This document shows positions 1-7,041 of a stretch of 58,478 nucleotides of DNA, one piece after another. The DNA lies in NCBI GenBank assembly GCA_041495205.1, contig JBGQCF010000010.1, positions 1 through 58,478 on the forward strand. Direction: 5' to 3'. The DNA is from JAHFRG01 sp041495205. Its GTDB lineage: Bacteria > Pseudomonadota > Gammaproteobacteria > Burkholderiales > JAHFRG01. The notes under the pieces were generated by a model. That model saw only the letters and a list, made by a program, of their open reading frames with translations. It was not told where the DNA came from and ran no database searches. The translations under genes and the position numbers were made by a program. Each line of letters begins with the position of its first letter. The first letter of the stretch is position 1.

Positions 1-471
1 CATGTAGCCGCGGATCATCACGCCGTATTTTTCATGCAGCCATTTCCTGGCAATCGCCGCCGCCGCAACCCGCACCGCGGTCTCGCGCGCCGATTGCCTG
101 CCGCCGCCGCGGTAATCGCGAATGCCGTATTTTTGCCAGTAGGTATAATCGGCATGCCCCGGACGGAAGGTGTCCATGATTTCGCTATAGTCTTTGCCCC
201 GCGCGTCTTCATTGCGGATCAAAAGCGCAATCGGCGTGCCGGTGGTCTTGCCTTCGAACACGCCGGAGAGGATTTCCACCGTGTCGGATTCGCGGCGCTG
301 CGAGACATGCCGCGATGTGCCGGGTTTGCGCCGATCCAATTCCCTCTGAATGTCTTCGGCAGAAAGCGCCATACCGGGCGGGCAGCCATCCACCACGCAA
401 CCGATGGCGGGCCCGTGGGATTCACCGAAGGAAGTCACGCAGAAAAGCCGCCCTAAAGTATTACCTGACAT
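1..471 (-). CDS. aroC: Chorismate synthase, N-terminal part (cut by window edge)
   Basis: Chorismate synthase converts 5-enolpyruvylshikimate-3-phosphate to chorismate, the last shared step of aromatic amino acid synthesis, using reduced FMN in the cytosol. The reverse strand reads MSGNTLGRLFCVTSFGESHG at the start, the family's signature N-terminus, then GCVVDGCPPGM, the RRPGTS-like segment (RRKPGTSRHVSQRRE) and FRPGHADYTY, all in family order. The start ATG (complement of 469-471) has an AGGA ribosome site a few bases upstream. About 157 residues are present; the other half lies beyond the left edge, so the C-terminal flavin and substrate residues cannot be judged. Confidence 0.95.
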   Translation of the reverse strand, partial: MSGNTLGRLFCVTSFGESHGPAIGCVVDGCPPGMALSAEDIQRELDRRKPGTSRHVSQRRESDTVEILSGVFEGKTTGTPIALLIRNEDARGKDYSEIMDTFRPGHADYTYWQKYGIRDYRGGGRQSARETAVRVAAAAIARKWLHEKYGVMIRGYM

Positions 472-537
472 AATTTTCCTATGAAAAAATACCCCTAAAG
501 TTTAACATATTCTTTACCATCTCTCAGTGGATTAACG

Positions 538-750
538 ATGTCTTCCAAAAACGATCCGGATAAACTTAAGGGCCCTTCGCCTGAGCTCAGGACAGGCCCC
601 GGTGGCCTGAGCCTGCGGCAAATTCACGAGCAAGTGAAGCGCAGCGCCGAGCGCGATCGCCAAGCCGAAAAAACCGCAAACAAGCTTGCGCAGAAGCAAA
701 ACCGTTGGCAGCGCTTTGTGCGCTACGTGTGGGACAGGAAGCCAAAATGA
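538..750 (+). CDS. Small basic hypothetical protein
   Basis: A 70-residue, highly charged open frame that I do not recognise. It starts at ATG 538 without a strong ribosome site and ends in WDRKPK. The second half (about residues 27-65, Lys/Arg/Gln/Glu-rich) could form one amphipathic helix. Residues 13-25 are encoded by a palindromic stretch (GCCTGAGCTCAGGACAGG followed by GGTGGCCTGAGCC) that looks like a dispersed-repeat insertion kept in frame. It lies between divergent aroC and a convergent small membrane protein gene. An opposite-strand frame (532-858) is longer but has no recognisable composition. Function unknown; that it is a gene at all is moderately supported. Confidence 0.45.
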   Translation: MSSKNDPDKLKGPSPELRTGPGGLSLRQIHEQVKRSAERDRQAEKTANKLAQKQNRWQRFVRYVWDRKPK

Positions 751-751
751 A

Positions 752-770
752 GGCGGTGCTGATGACCGCC
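752..770. terminator. Short GC hairpin between convergent small genes
   Basis: GGCGGT (752-757) and ACCGCC (765-770) form a perfect 6-bp stem with a 7-nt loop directly after the stop of the small basic ORF. There is no T-run on either side, so a role as terminator is only suggested by its place between two convergent genes. Confidence 0.25.
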
Positions 771-805
771 TCCGACAAAATCGCGCTGTTGAATCAGCGC
801 AAAAG

Positions 806-997
806 CTATTTGGACTTGTAGGCCTCGCGCCAGAGGAAATAGGCCAGCGCGCCCACAATCAATAACGCCATCACGCTCACCCACATGGGAATCACCAGGC
901 CGTTTAGGGTGACCTCCCAGCCAAAAACAAGCCTCATTAAATGCATCACCGCAATCAGAATAAAAATTGCTATGGCGAGATTGGTGATCGGTTTCAT
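806..997 (-). CDS. Small two-helix membrane protein
   Basis: A 63-residue hydrophobic protein beginning MKPITNLAIAIFILIAVMHL and ending LWREAYKSK. Two transmembrane segments are visible (about residues 5-24 and 38-57), separated by a short loop with GWEVTLNGLVIPMW. The start is well supported: AGGAGAA lies just upstream of the ATG (complement of 995-997). Similar small proteins of two helices with the 'IPMW' segment are common conserved hypotheticals in proteobacteria; no biochemical role is known to me. It is probably an inner-membrane protein transcribed alone. Confidence 0.7.
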   Translation of the reverse strand: MKPITNLAIAIFILIAVMHLMRLVFGWEVTLNGLVIPMWVSVMALLIVGALAYFLWREAYKSK

Positions 998-1048
998 GTG
1001 CTTTCTCCTGTAAAGATCCCGTCGCGTACCGTCGCAACCGCGTGGGGA

Positions 1049-2503
1049 CTAAATCAAGAGGTTCTTTAGCATCTCCAAACCCCAGCCGACGCCGAATCCG
1101 GTAACGTCCGATTCCACCGCGCCCAGTCCCCCTTTGCAACTGCTTGCCGACAAATCCACATGCAGCCACGGCACGTTTCCGACAAAACGCTGCAAAAAGC
1201 GTGCGGCGAGGATATGGTCGGCCTCGCCATCGAGCGTACACTGCTTAATGTCGGCGATCTTGCTTTCCAGCGCCTGCTCGTAATCTTCATCCAGCGGAAA
1301 CGCGCACACCCGTTCGCCGCTCGCCTTGCCCGCCGCGACCGCCTGCGCGAGCAACGCCTCGCGATTGCCAAGCACGCCGGAATAGCGCTCCCCCAGCGCC
1401 ACCGCCATGCTGCCGGTAAGCGTCGCAAAATCTATGATCAATGAAGGCTTGGCTTTTGCCGCCAGCGTGAGCGTGTCAGCCAGCACCATGCGCCCTTCAG
1501 CGTCGGTATGCACGATTTCAATGGTGGTCCCGTTCAGCGCCTTCACTACCTCGTTCTGCTTGTAGGCCTTGGGGCCGATATGGTTCTGCGCAATGGCAAG
1601 CCAGCAGTCGATATTCACCGGCAGCTTGGCGCGGGTCGCAGCGAGCAGAATCCCGAGGCACACCGCCGAGCCGTTCATGTCCTGGTGCATGCCGTGCATG
1701 GAGCGGGCGGACTTGAGATTGTGCCCTCCGGTGTCGAAGCAGATGCCCTTGCCTACCAGCGCCAGCGCTTGCTTCGCCCGGTTGTGGCGATACTTTAAAT
1801 GCACAACCGCGGCATCTTCCTCGAAACTCCCCTGCGCCACCGCGACGAATGCTCCCGCTCCCATTTTGCGGAGTTTTTGCAGACTGTATTCCTCATGTTT
1901 CCAGCCACATTCTTTAGCGATTTTCCTGATGCGCTGGCGATACAGCCCTGGGGTGAGTTCGTTGGGGGGCAAAACGGTGAGCTCGCGGCACAGCACATTG
2001 CCTTCAGCCTGGGCCAGCAATTCATAAAAGTCATGTGTTGTCTGGCATCCGAAGAGAACGATCCTGGCGAGCGGTTTGGATGGCGGCTTCTTTTTTCTTT
2101 GTGGTAGCTTGGCGCCGTTCACCCAGGCCGCATAGGCCGCAAGCTGTCCCGCCTTGGCGCGCTCGTCCGGGCTCCCGTGAGCCGAAATGCAAAGCGTTTG
2201 CGGGTTTTCCTCGAGCAGCGGTTGCAGTGCCTTGCGCAGCAGCGTGTACTGCTCGAACACGGATTTAGCCGAATCCAGCATCACCCATGCCGCCAACCCG
2301 CCGTGCGGGAGTGTGGCGCACAATGGCGTCTCGGCTAGTTTTTCGGCTCTCATGGCGCGGCGCTTCAACAATGCGCGCAATGCTCCCGCTCCAGGCAAAA
2401 CGGGAAGTTGTTTGCTCTTCGGCAGCACCATCAGAACGTGGGAAGTTTTCGCGAGCGCCACTGCAGACAGGATTGATGCGTGCGTCTCAAGCTTGGCCAG
2501 CAT
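1049..2503 (-). CDS. M17-family leucyl aminopeptidase (divergent)
   Basis: Cytosolic metallo-aminopeptidase of family M17, 484 residues. The C-terminal catalytic half carries the expected motifs in order: VGKGICFDTGGHNLK (metal-binding Lys and Asp), QDMNGSAV (metal Asp) and HTDAEGRMVLADTL, the family signature, where the usual Asn is His. The final third has FATLTGSMAVALG and GFGVGWGLEML. The N-terminal half (1-170) is poorly conserved, as is usual for PepB/PepA-like paralogues. The start has GGAG five bases before ATG. It stands divergent to thyA. The metal ligands appear intact, so it is probably active, but the variants (DMNG for DMGG, HTDAEG for NTDAEG) place it outside the classical PepA/CarP group. 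Confidence 0.9.
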   Translation of the reverse strand: MLAKLETHASILSAVALAKTSHVLMVLPKSKQLPVLPGAGALRALLKRRAMRAEKLAETPLCATLPHGGLAAWVMLDSAKSVFEQYTLLRKALQPLLEENPQTLCISAHGSPDERAKAGQLAAYAAWVNGAKLPQRKKKPPSKPLARIVLFGCQTTHDFYELLAQAEGNVLCRELTVLPPNELTPGLYRQRIRKIAKECGWKHEEYSLQKLRKMGAGAFVAVAQGSFEEDAAVVHLKYRHNRAKQALALVGKGICFDTGGHNLKSARSMHGMHQDMNGSAVCLGILLAATRAKLPVNIDCWLAIAQNHIGPKAYKQNEVVKALNGTTIEIVHTDAEGRMVLADTLTLAAKAKPSLIIDFATLTGSMAVALGERYSGVLGNREALLAQAVAAGKASGERVCAFPLDEDYEQALESKIADIKQCTLDGEADHILAARFLQRFVGNVPWLHVDLSASSCKGGLGAVESDVTGFGVGWGLEMLKNLLI

Positions 2504-2529
2504 GGATACTCCGATACGGTAAAATGATA

Positions 2530-2579
2530 GAGAACCTCACATGTAAATCCGATCGCGGCGGATTTCATCAGAGGTTCCG
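2530..2579. repeat. Minimal (50-bp) copy of the GGAACCTCTGA-type MITE
   Basis: The segment begins GAGAACCTC and ends GGATTTCATCAGAGGTTCC, so it consists almost only of the two terminal repeats of the larger elements described at 3504-3781 and elsewhere, joined through a short GC-rich centre (CGATCGCGG). A TA dinucleotide precedes it (2528-2529). It lies between the aminopeptidase start and thyA. The left end is degenerate (extra A and ACATGT instead of CTGATG), suggesting an old deletion derivative. Confidence 0.6.
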
Positions 2580-2666
2580 AAGATTATAACCAAGCCGCAG
2601 ACTTACGAACTAAAAGATTTTCATGTCAGTTGCCCGCTAAACGCTTTTGACTTACGCTTCTCAACC

Positions 2667-3461
2667 ATGCGCCAGTACCTCGACTTAATGCAGCACATCC
2701 TCGATCACGGTGTGCCTAAGAATGACCGTACCGGTACCGGTACCTTGAGTATTTTCGGACATCAGCTGCGGTTCGATCTCAATGCCGGATTTCCGCTCCT
2801 CACCACCAAAAAAATACACGTGAAATCCGTCATTCATGAGTTGCTTTGGTTTCTCAAAGGCGAGACCAACATCCAGTACCTCAAGGACAATGGCGTCACC
2901 ATTTGGGACGAGTGGGCGGACGAAAAAGGCGAACTCGGCCCGGTTTACGGCTACCAGTGGCGCTCCTGGCCCGCGCCTGAAGGACGGCATATTGACCAGA
3001 TTGCAAAAATCATCGAGGAAATCAGGAGGAACCCTGATTCGAGGAGGCTCCTGGTTTCAGCCTGGAACGTGGCGGATCTCGACAAAATGGCGCTTCTGCC
3101 GTGCCACGCGTTTTTCCAGTTCTACGTCGCGCAGAACAGGCTTTCCTGCCAACTTTACCAGCGCAGCGCCGATGTGTTTCTAGGAGTGCCTTTCAATATC
3201 GCCTCCTACGCCCTGCTGACCCTGATGATGGCCCAGGTGTGCAGGCTTAAACCCGGCGAATTTGTCCACACCTTCGGCGATGCCCATCTGTACCTCAATC
3301 ATGTGGAACAGGCGCGCGAGCAGTTGTCACGGCAGCCAAGGAAATTGCCGGTGATGAACATCAACCCTGCGGTCAAAAATATATTTGAGTTCAAATACGA
3401 TGATTTCTCTCTAGAAGACTACGAGCCTCATCCCGCGATCAAAGCGCCGATCGCGGTCTAG
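2667..3461 (+). CDS. thyA: Thymidylate synthase
   Basis: Converts dUMP and methylene-tetrahydrofolate to dTMP and dihydrofolate. The protein has 264 residues, the same length as the Escherichia coli enzyme, and shows catalytic Cys146 in LLPCHAFFQF, the folate/dUMP segment YQRSADVFLGVPFNIASYA, and C-terminal APIAV, as required for closure over the active site. No clear Shine-Dalgarno is seen before ATG 2667. The matching dihydrofolate reductase gene (folA) is 5 kb downstream and not in the same operon, although the two enzymes work in one cycle. A perfect terminator hairpin follows (3479-3500). Confidence 0.98.
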   Translation: MRQYLDLMQHILDHGVPKNDRTGTGTLSIFGHQLRFDLNAGFPLLTTKKIHVKSVIHELLWFLKGETNIQYLKDNGVTIWDEWADEKGELGPVYGYQWRSWPAPEGRHIDQIAKIIEEIRRNPDSRRLLVSAWNVADLDKMALLPCHAFFQFYVAQNRLSCQLYQRSADVFLGVPFNIASYALLTLMMAQVCRLKPGEFVHTFGDAHLYLNHVEQAREQLSRQPRKLPVMNINPAVKNIFEFKYDDFSLEDYEPHPAIKAPIAV

Positions 3462-3478
3462 TCTGCCAGAAACAACGA

Positions 3479-3500
3479 GGGGCGGAATTGCTTCCGCCCC
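3479..3500 (+). terminator. thyA terminator hairpin, T-tract interrupted by repeat
   Basis: GGGGCGGAA (3479-3487) pairs perfectly with TTCCGCCCC (3492-3500) around a TTGC loop. It is followed only by TT, then by the left end of the repeat at 3504. It sits 18 bases after the thyA stop codon. The expected run of Ts is missing, consistent with the repeat having inserted into it. Confidence 0.75.
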
Positions 3501-3503
3501 TTA

Positions 3504-3781
3504 GGGAACCTCTGAATAAGTCCTTCGTGAGCCGCGTTGCTGGCGGAATCGGGGATGATCGCGCGAAGCGCGACGAAGGTCGTAGCCGGGACTACGAAGC
3601 CGAGGAGCGCGACAAAGCGAGCGCCCGATTCCGCCGCAACCCTCACGGGACGGGGCTTGGCGGGCGGTCTGCGGTGTCAGGCTCCTCGCGAAGGGGAGCG
3701 ACCCTTCGCGTCGTCGCCTTTCTTGCATCCTATCCCGCCAAGCCGCCGTCGTGGCCACGCGGGACTTGTTCAGAGGTTCCT
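3504..3781. mobile_element. MITE-like element, copy A (278 bp)
   Basis: Left end GGGAACCTCTGAATAAGTCC and right end GGACTTGTTCAGAGGTTCC are inverted repeats (18 of 19 core bases match). The element is flanked by TTAG on both sides (TA at 3502-3503 and 3782-3783), fitting a TA target duplication of the Tc1/mariner-IS630 type. There is no transposase frame inside. The centre contains a hairpin-prone GTAGCCGGGACTAC segment and a GC-rich arm. Copy C (23121-23398) is almost identical in inverted orientation, with about five differences. Short open frames inside read in all directions and are not considered genes. Confidence 0.85.
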
Positions 3782-3794
3782 TAGGCCTGATCCT

Positions 3795-4331
3795 TCAAAA
3801 AATCCGGCTTGTCAACGCAGCCAGCATCAGCGCAAATATCCGGTTTTTGTCCATCATCGTTGTCCCTTCGAGTTGAACTACCACGCCGTTGACGATTTTG
3901 ACTTTCTCGCCGACATGGAAAACGCGTCGGTCGTGCTGTGAAATGACACGGTCAGTGCCGTCATCCATGCGCACCTTGACTTGATAGGCTGCGGGATTAT
4001 TGACGTTCTTTTCGAATACGCGACCGCTGACCGTCCCCGCTCCGCCGCCATCTCCATTAACATCGTTCACGATGATGGAGTCAACCACACCGCAGTCGAC
4101 ACAGGGATTGGCTCGTTTCATTTGCTGCGCGGAGGCGCGCCTTTCCATAATAATCGGCGTGATATTCGGCTTAATGCCTGACACTTCGCCGAGCACGGCA
4201 GGAATGCTGATGCCGGAATTCACCACCGGCATTTGGCCGGTCATCGCGGCAATTCCGACAAGGCTGAAAATGATCACCGAAACCACCGCGATTATAACTA
4301 ATGGATTGATTTTGACCGGCATGTTATGCAT
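3795..4331 (-). CDS. Membrane-anchored hypothetical protein
   Basis: A 178-residue protein with one N-terminal hydrophobic helix (about residues 10-32, IIAVVSVIIFSLVGIAAM) and no clear signal cleavage site, so probably anchored in the inner membrane with the rest in the periplasm. The C-terminal half (RVFEKNVNNPAAYQVKVRMD, then FHVGEKVKIVNGVVV) resembles the conserved end of SlyB/glycine-zipper-type envelope lipoproteins. The glycine zipper itself is lacking; a CVDCG motif lies in the middle. GGAGAA precedes the ATG. The EF-hand/BON gene lies 12 bases upstream, so the two probably form an operon. Function is unknown. Confidence 0.65.
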   Translation of the reverse strand: MHNMPVKINPLVIIAVVSVIIFSLVGIAAMTGQMPVVNSGISIPAVLGEVSGIKPNITPIIMERRASAQQMKRANPCVDCGVVDSIIVNDVNGDGGGAGTVSGRVFEKNVNNPAAYQVKVRMDDGTDRVISQHDRRVFHVGEKVKIVNGVVVQLEGTTMMDKNRIFALMLAALTSRIF

Positions 4332-4343
4332 GGCCGTTCTCCT

Positions 4344-4850
4344 TCACGATTTATCTAAATCTTTAACAATCAGAGCGTTCTTCACCGATACCACGCCGCG
4401 CACACCTGATGCGATGCGCCCGGCTTTGCGCACTTGGTTTTCATCTTCGGCGAAGCCGCTCAGCAAGACATGACCGCGATAGGTTTCAACGCTCACATCC
4501 AGCGATTTGATATCCGGGTCTTTGAGCAAAGCGGCCTGGACCTTGGCAGTGATGATGCCGTCTTCCGCGAAACGCTCTGCTTTCGTCCGGTGCAGGGCTG
4601 ATTCTGCGGCGGCATATTCATTCAAATCCAATTTGCCGTCGTGATCGACGTCCGCATCGTCAAATATGCGCAACAAATCCCTGCGCTGTTTCATTTCCTG
4701 TTTGCTGAGATAGCCATCGTGATTGGCATCATATTTCTTGAATGCTGCCTCAATGCTAGCGTTCACTTTCACCGGCTCGTCCTCGCCAAAGGCAGGGGTA
4801 CACACCAGCAACCCGATCGCCACAGTCGCTATGCCAAAATTCGCGTTCAT
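4344..4850 (-). CDS. Exported EF-hand pair + BON-domain protein
   Basis: 168 residues with a signal peptide (MNANFGIATVAIGLLVCTPA, cleavage near AFG-ED). Two canonical 12-residue EF-hand loops follow: DANHDGYLSKQE (41-52) and DVDHDGKLDLNE (67-78), both with complete acidic ligands. Residues about 95-165 form a BON domain (IITAKVQAALLKDPDIKSLD, then VLLSGFAEDENQ and VVSVKNALIV), a fold that binds phospholipid or peptidoglycan surfaces. The combination suggests a periplasmic metal-binding or metal-responsive envelope protein; Ca2+ is the default ligand. The organism also uses a lanthanide methanol dehydrogenase, so rare-earth binding is conceivable but unproven. It is first gene of a pair with the downstream membrane-anchored protein. 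Confidence 0.8.
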   Translation of the reverse strand: MNANFGIATVAIGLLVCTPAFGEDEPVKVNASIEAAFKKYDANHDGYLSKQEMKQRRDLLRIFDDADVDHDGKLDLNEYAAAESALHRTKAERFAEDGIITAKVQAALLKDPDIKSLDVSVETYRGHVLLSGFAEDENQVRKAGRIASGVRGVVSVKNALIVKDLDKS

Positions 4851-4927
4851 GATCTTTCTCCACTCTCAATCCGGTTAACCCCGGCCAACCTTATCGCAAT
4901 ACAGACGTGCAGGCTGCGTGCCAGAAA

Positions 4928-5022
4928 GCTAATTGCTATACAAAACAAGCAGATTGGGGATGACTGGAATGAAGAGCTTCACATTACGCGTCGCCGGGAC
5001 ACGACAGGAAAAAGCAATTAGC
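4928..5022. repeat. 10-bp inverted repeat in the gap between EF-hand gene and glrR end
   Basis: GCTAATTGCT (4928-4937) and AGCAATTAGC (5013-5022) are perfect inverted copies 75 bp apart, upstream of the EF-hand/BON gene. They could be two half-sites of an operator or chance. The rest of the 233-bp gap (4851-5083) shows no gene. Confidence 0.3.
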
Positions 5023-5083
5023 CATTATGCTATTGATAAGTCGCCGCTTTTACTGTCTGTAAACAACGACAGCGGGAAGGATT

Positions 5084-6448
5084 CTAGTACCGCGGGGTTT
5101 TGAACAGCGCAGGATCAAGCGCGTGGCGTTTGAGCAGCTTATAAAATTCGGTGCGGTTGCGTTTCGCCAGGCGCGCAGCTTGAGTCACGTTGCCATTGGT
5201 AATTTTCAGCAGCTGCGCCAAATATTCGCGTTCAAACTGCTTCTTCGCTTCGTCAAGCGACGAATACCCGCTATCTTCGTCGCCGCGCAATGCTTTCTGC
5301 ACCAGGGTCAATGGCACTATGGCGGTTGTGCACAGCGCGACCGCTTGTTCCACCACATTCAGTAACTGCCGGACATTGCCCGGCCAAGGCGCACTCACCA
5401 GTTGTTCCAGTGCTTCCGGGGCAAAGCCGTTTATCTCCTTGTTGTATTTGGCGGTGAGCGTCTTGAGAAACTGGCCGGCTAGCAGCGGGATGTCTTCGCG
5501 GCGCGTGGAAAGCGGCGGGATCTTCAGGGACACAACATTCAGCCGGTAATAGAGGTCTTCGCGGAATTTCCCTTCCGCCATCTGTTCTTCCAGATTGTGG
5601 TGGGTGGCAGAGATAATTCTGACATCAACCGCAATAGACTGAGTGGATCCGACCGGCCGCAATTGTTTTTCCTGCAATACGCGCAGCAGCTTCACCTGCA
5701 AAGCGAGCGGCATGTCACCAATTTCGTCCAGAAACAGCGTGCCCTGGTTTGCCGCCTGGAACAATCCTTTACGGTCCTGGGTCGCTCCGGTAAAAGAGCC
5801 CTTGGTGTAACCAAACAACTCGGACTCCAAAAGGTTTTCCGGAATCGCGCCGCAGTTTATCGCGATAAACGGTTTACCGCTCCTCACGCTCGCCCGATGG
5901 ATGGCGCGCGCCAGCAACTCCTTGCCGGTGCCGCTCTCGCCCTGAATCAACACGCTGGCATCGCTCTCCGCAACCAGGCGTGCCTGGGAAAGCACGTCCT
6001 CCATGGCCGGGCTGCGCGTGAGCAAATCCTTTCTCCACGCGCTGTCCTGCTCGCCGGGACTGATTCCGGTGGCTCCGCCAAGCTTGATTGCCGCTTCCAC
6101 TTGGCTCAGCAGCGCCTTGCTTTCAAACGGCTTGGTGAGAAAACCAAAAACGCCGCGATTGGTGGCATCCACTGCATCTGGAATGGAGCCGTGCGCGGTT
6201 AGAATAACCACCGGAAGTGTTGGGTTGGTTTTGTGAATCGCCTCGAACAATTCCATGCCATCCATGCCGCCCATGCGCAAATCGGTGATCACCAGATTGG
6301 GCTTGGAAATGGAAAGCCTGGCAAGCGCCTGTTCGCCGCTTTCCACGGTTTCCACTTCATACCCGGAAGCATTAAGCCGCATTGAAATCAGGCGCAGCAG
6401 CCCGGGATCATCGTCCACCAACAGTATGTGCGGTTTGGAAGCTCTCAT
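5084..6448 (-). CDS. glrR: Sigma-54-dependent response regulator, GlrR/QseF type
   Basis: 454 residues: receiver domain (1-120) with phospho-acceptor Asp56 in NLVITDLRMGGMDGM and the GlrR-typical ILTAHGSIPDAVDATNRGVF; AAA+ domain with Walker A GESGTGKE and the sigma-54 contact loop; C-terminal Fis-type helix-turn-helix (NVTQAARLAKRNRTEFYKLL). The contact loop reads GSFTGA instead of GAFTGA. It is the last gene of the three-gene operon glrK-qseG-glrR; its ATG overlaps the stop of the lipoprotein gene (ATGA). In enterobacteria this system controls glmY-type small RNAs and cell-envelope genes; what it controls here is not visible. Confidence 0.93.
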   Translation of the reverse strand: MRASKPHILLVDDDPGLLRLISMRLNASGYEVETVESGEQALARLSISKPNLVITDLRMGGMDGMELFEAIHKTNPTLPVVILTAHGSIPDAVDATNRGVFGFLTKPFESKALLSQVEAAIKLGGATGISPGEQDSAWRKDLLTRSPAMEDVLSQARLVAESDASVLIQGESGTGKELLARAIHRASVRSGKPFIAINCGAIPENLLESELFGYTKGSFTGATQDRKGLFQAANQGTLFLDEIGDMPLALQVKLLRVLQEKQLRPVGSTQSIAVDVRIISATHHNLEEQMAEGKFREDLYYRLNVVSLKIPPLSTRREDIPLLAGQFLKTLTAKYNKEINGFAPEALEQLVSAPWPGNVRQLLNVVEQAVALCTTAIVPLTLVQKALRGDEDSGYSSLDEAKKQFEREYLAQLLKITNGNVTQAARLAKRNRTEFYKLLKRHALDPALFKTPRY

Positions 6449-7041
6449 TTTATTTTAACCGGCTGTGACTGCTGACGTTCTATTATGCTTTTTTCAATCA
6501 CTTTCAGTGCTTCGAGTTTTTGCTCCAGCTCTTCGCTGCGGCTCTGTTCGGTTTGAAGCTTATCTTTCAATCCTTCGAGTTTTTGCTCCAGCTCTTCGTT
6601 GCGGCCCTGCTCGGTTTTAAGCTTCTCTTCCTGCCTCTTATGCTCGGCTATATGGGCGGAAAGCAGCAAGGCAAAATCCCTGAGCTGGGAGCTCTCGTTT
6701 GGCTTACTGGCGAGAAACTCCTTGAGTAGGCCAAGCGCTTTGGCGTCATCCTTGAAGCCGGTGTTGGGCAGGCTCAATAGAAGCGCGAGCTGCAATCGGC
6801 TGCTGTCATTTTTGTTTTTGGCATAAGCTTGATTGATCACTGCGTACTCTTTTTTCAGCTCTTCACCGGAAATGCTCGAAGCGTAACGGAAATACGCCAG
6901 ATAGCCGTCAACATCATTGGGTTGCCTGGTAGTTTTAGGCGCGCTGGTGTCAAGCGGGCTTTTGACAAAGGAACAGCCGCCAAACAATAAGCTGCATAAC
7001 AACAGCGCCGCACCCGCGAGAAATCTGCTATTTGGTCTCAT
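6445..7041 (-). CDS. qseG: QseG-like outer-membrane lipoprotein with coiled coil
   Basis: 198 residues. A lipoprotein signal is present with lipobox LFGGC (Cys about 23). The middle has alpha-helical, TPR-like content (LQLALLLSLPNTGFKDDAKA). The C-terminal 60 residues are a coiled coil containing a tandem duplication: KTEQGRNEELEQKLEGLK and QTEQSRSEELEQKLEALK. Both ends overlap its neighbours by four bases (ATGA), so it is translationally coupled between kinase and regulator, the QseE-QseG-QseF arrangement. In enterobacteria QseG contacts and stimulates the kinase from the outer membrane; the lengthened coiled coil would fit such a reach. Confidence 0.85.
   Translation of the reverse strand: MRPNSRFLAGAALLLCSLLFGGCSFVKSPLDTSAPKTTRQPNDVDGYLAYFRYASSISGEELKKEYAVINQAYAKNKNDSSRLQLALLLSLPNTGFKDDAKALGLLKEFLASKPNESSQLRDFALLLSAHIAEHKRQEEKLKTEQGRNEELEQKLEGLKDKLQTEQSRSEELEQKLEALKVIEKSIIERQQSQPVKIK

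Noticed and set aside
4344..4850. Lanmodulin
   Set aside because: Only two EF-hands, no Pro at loop position 2, and a BON domain instead of the three-helix lanmodulin fold.
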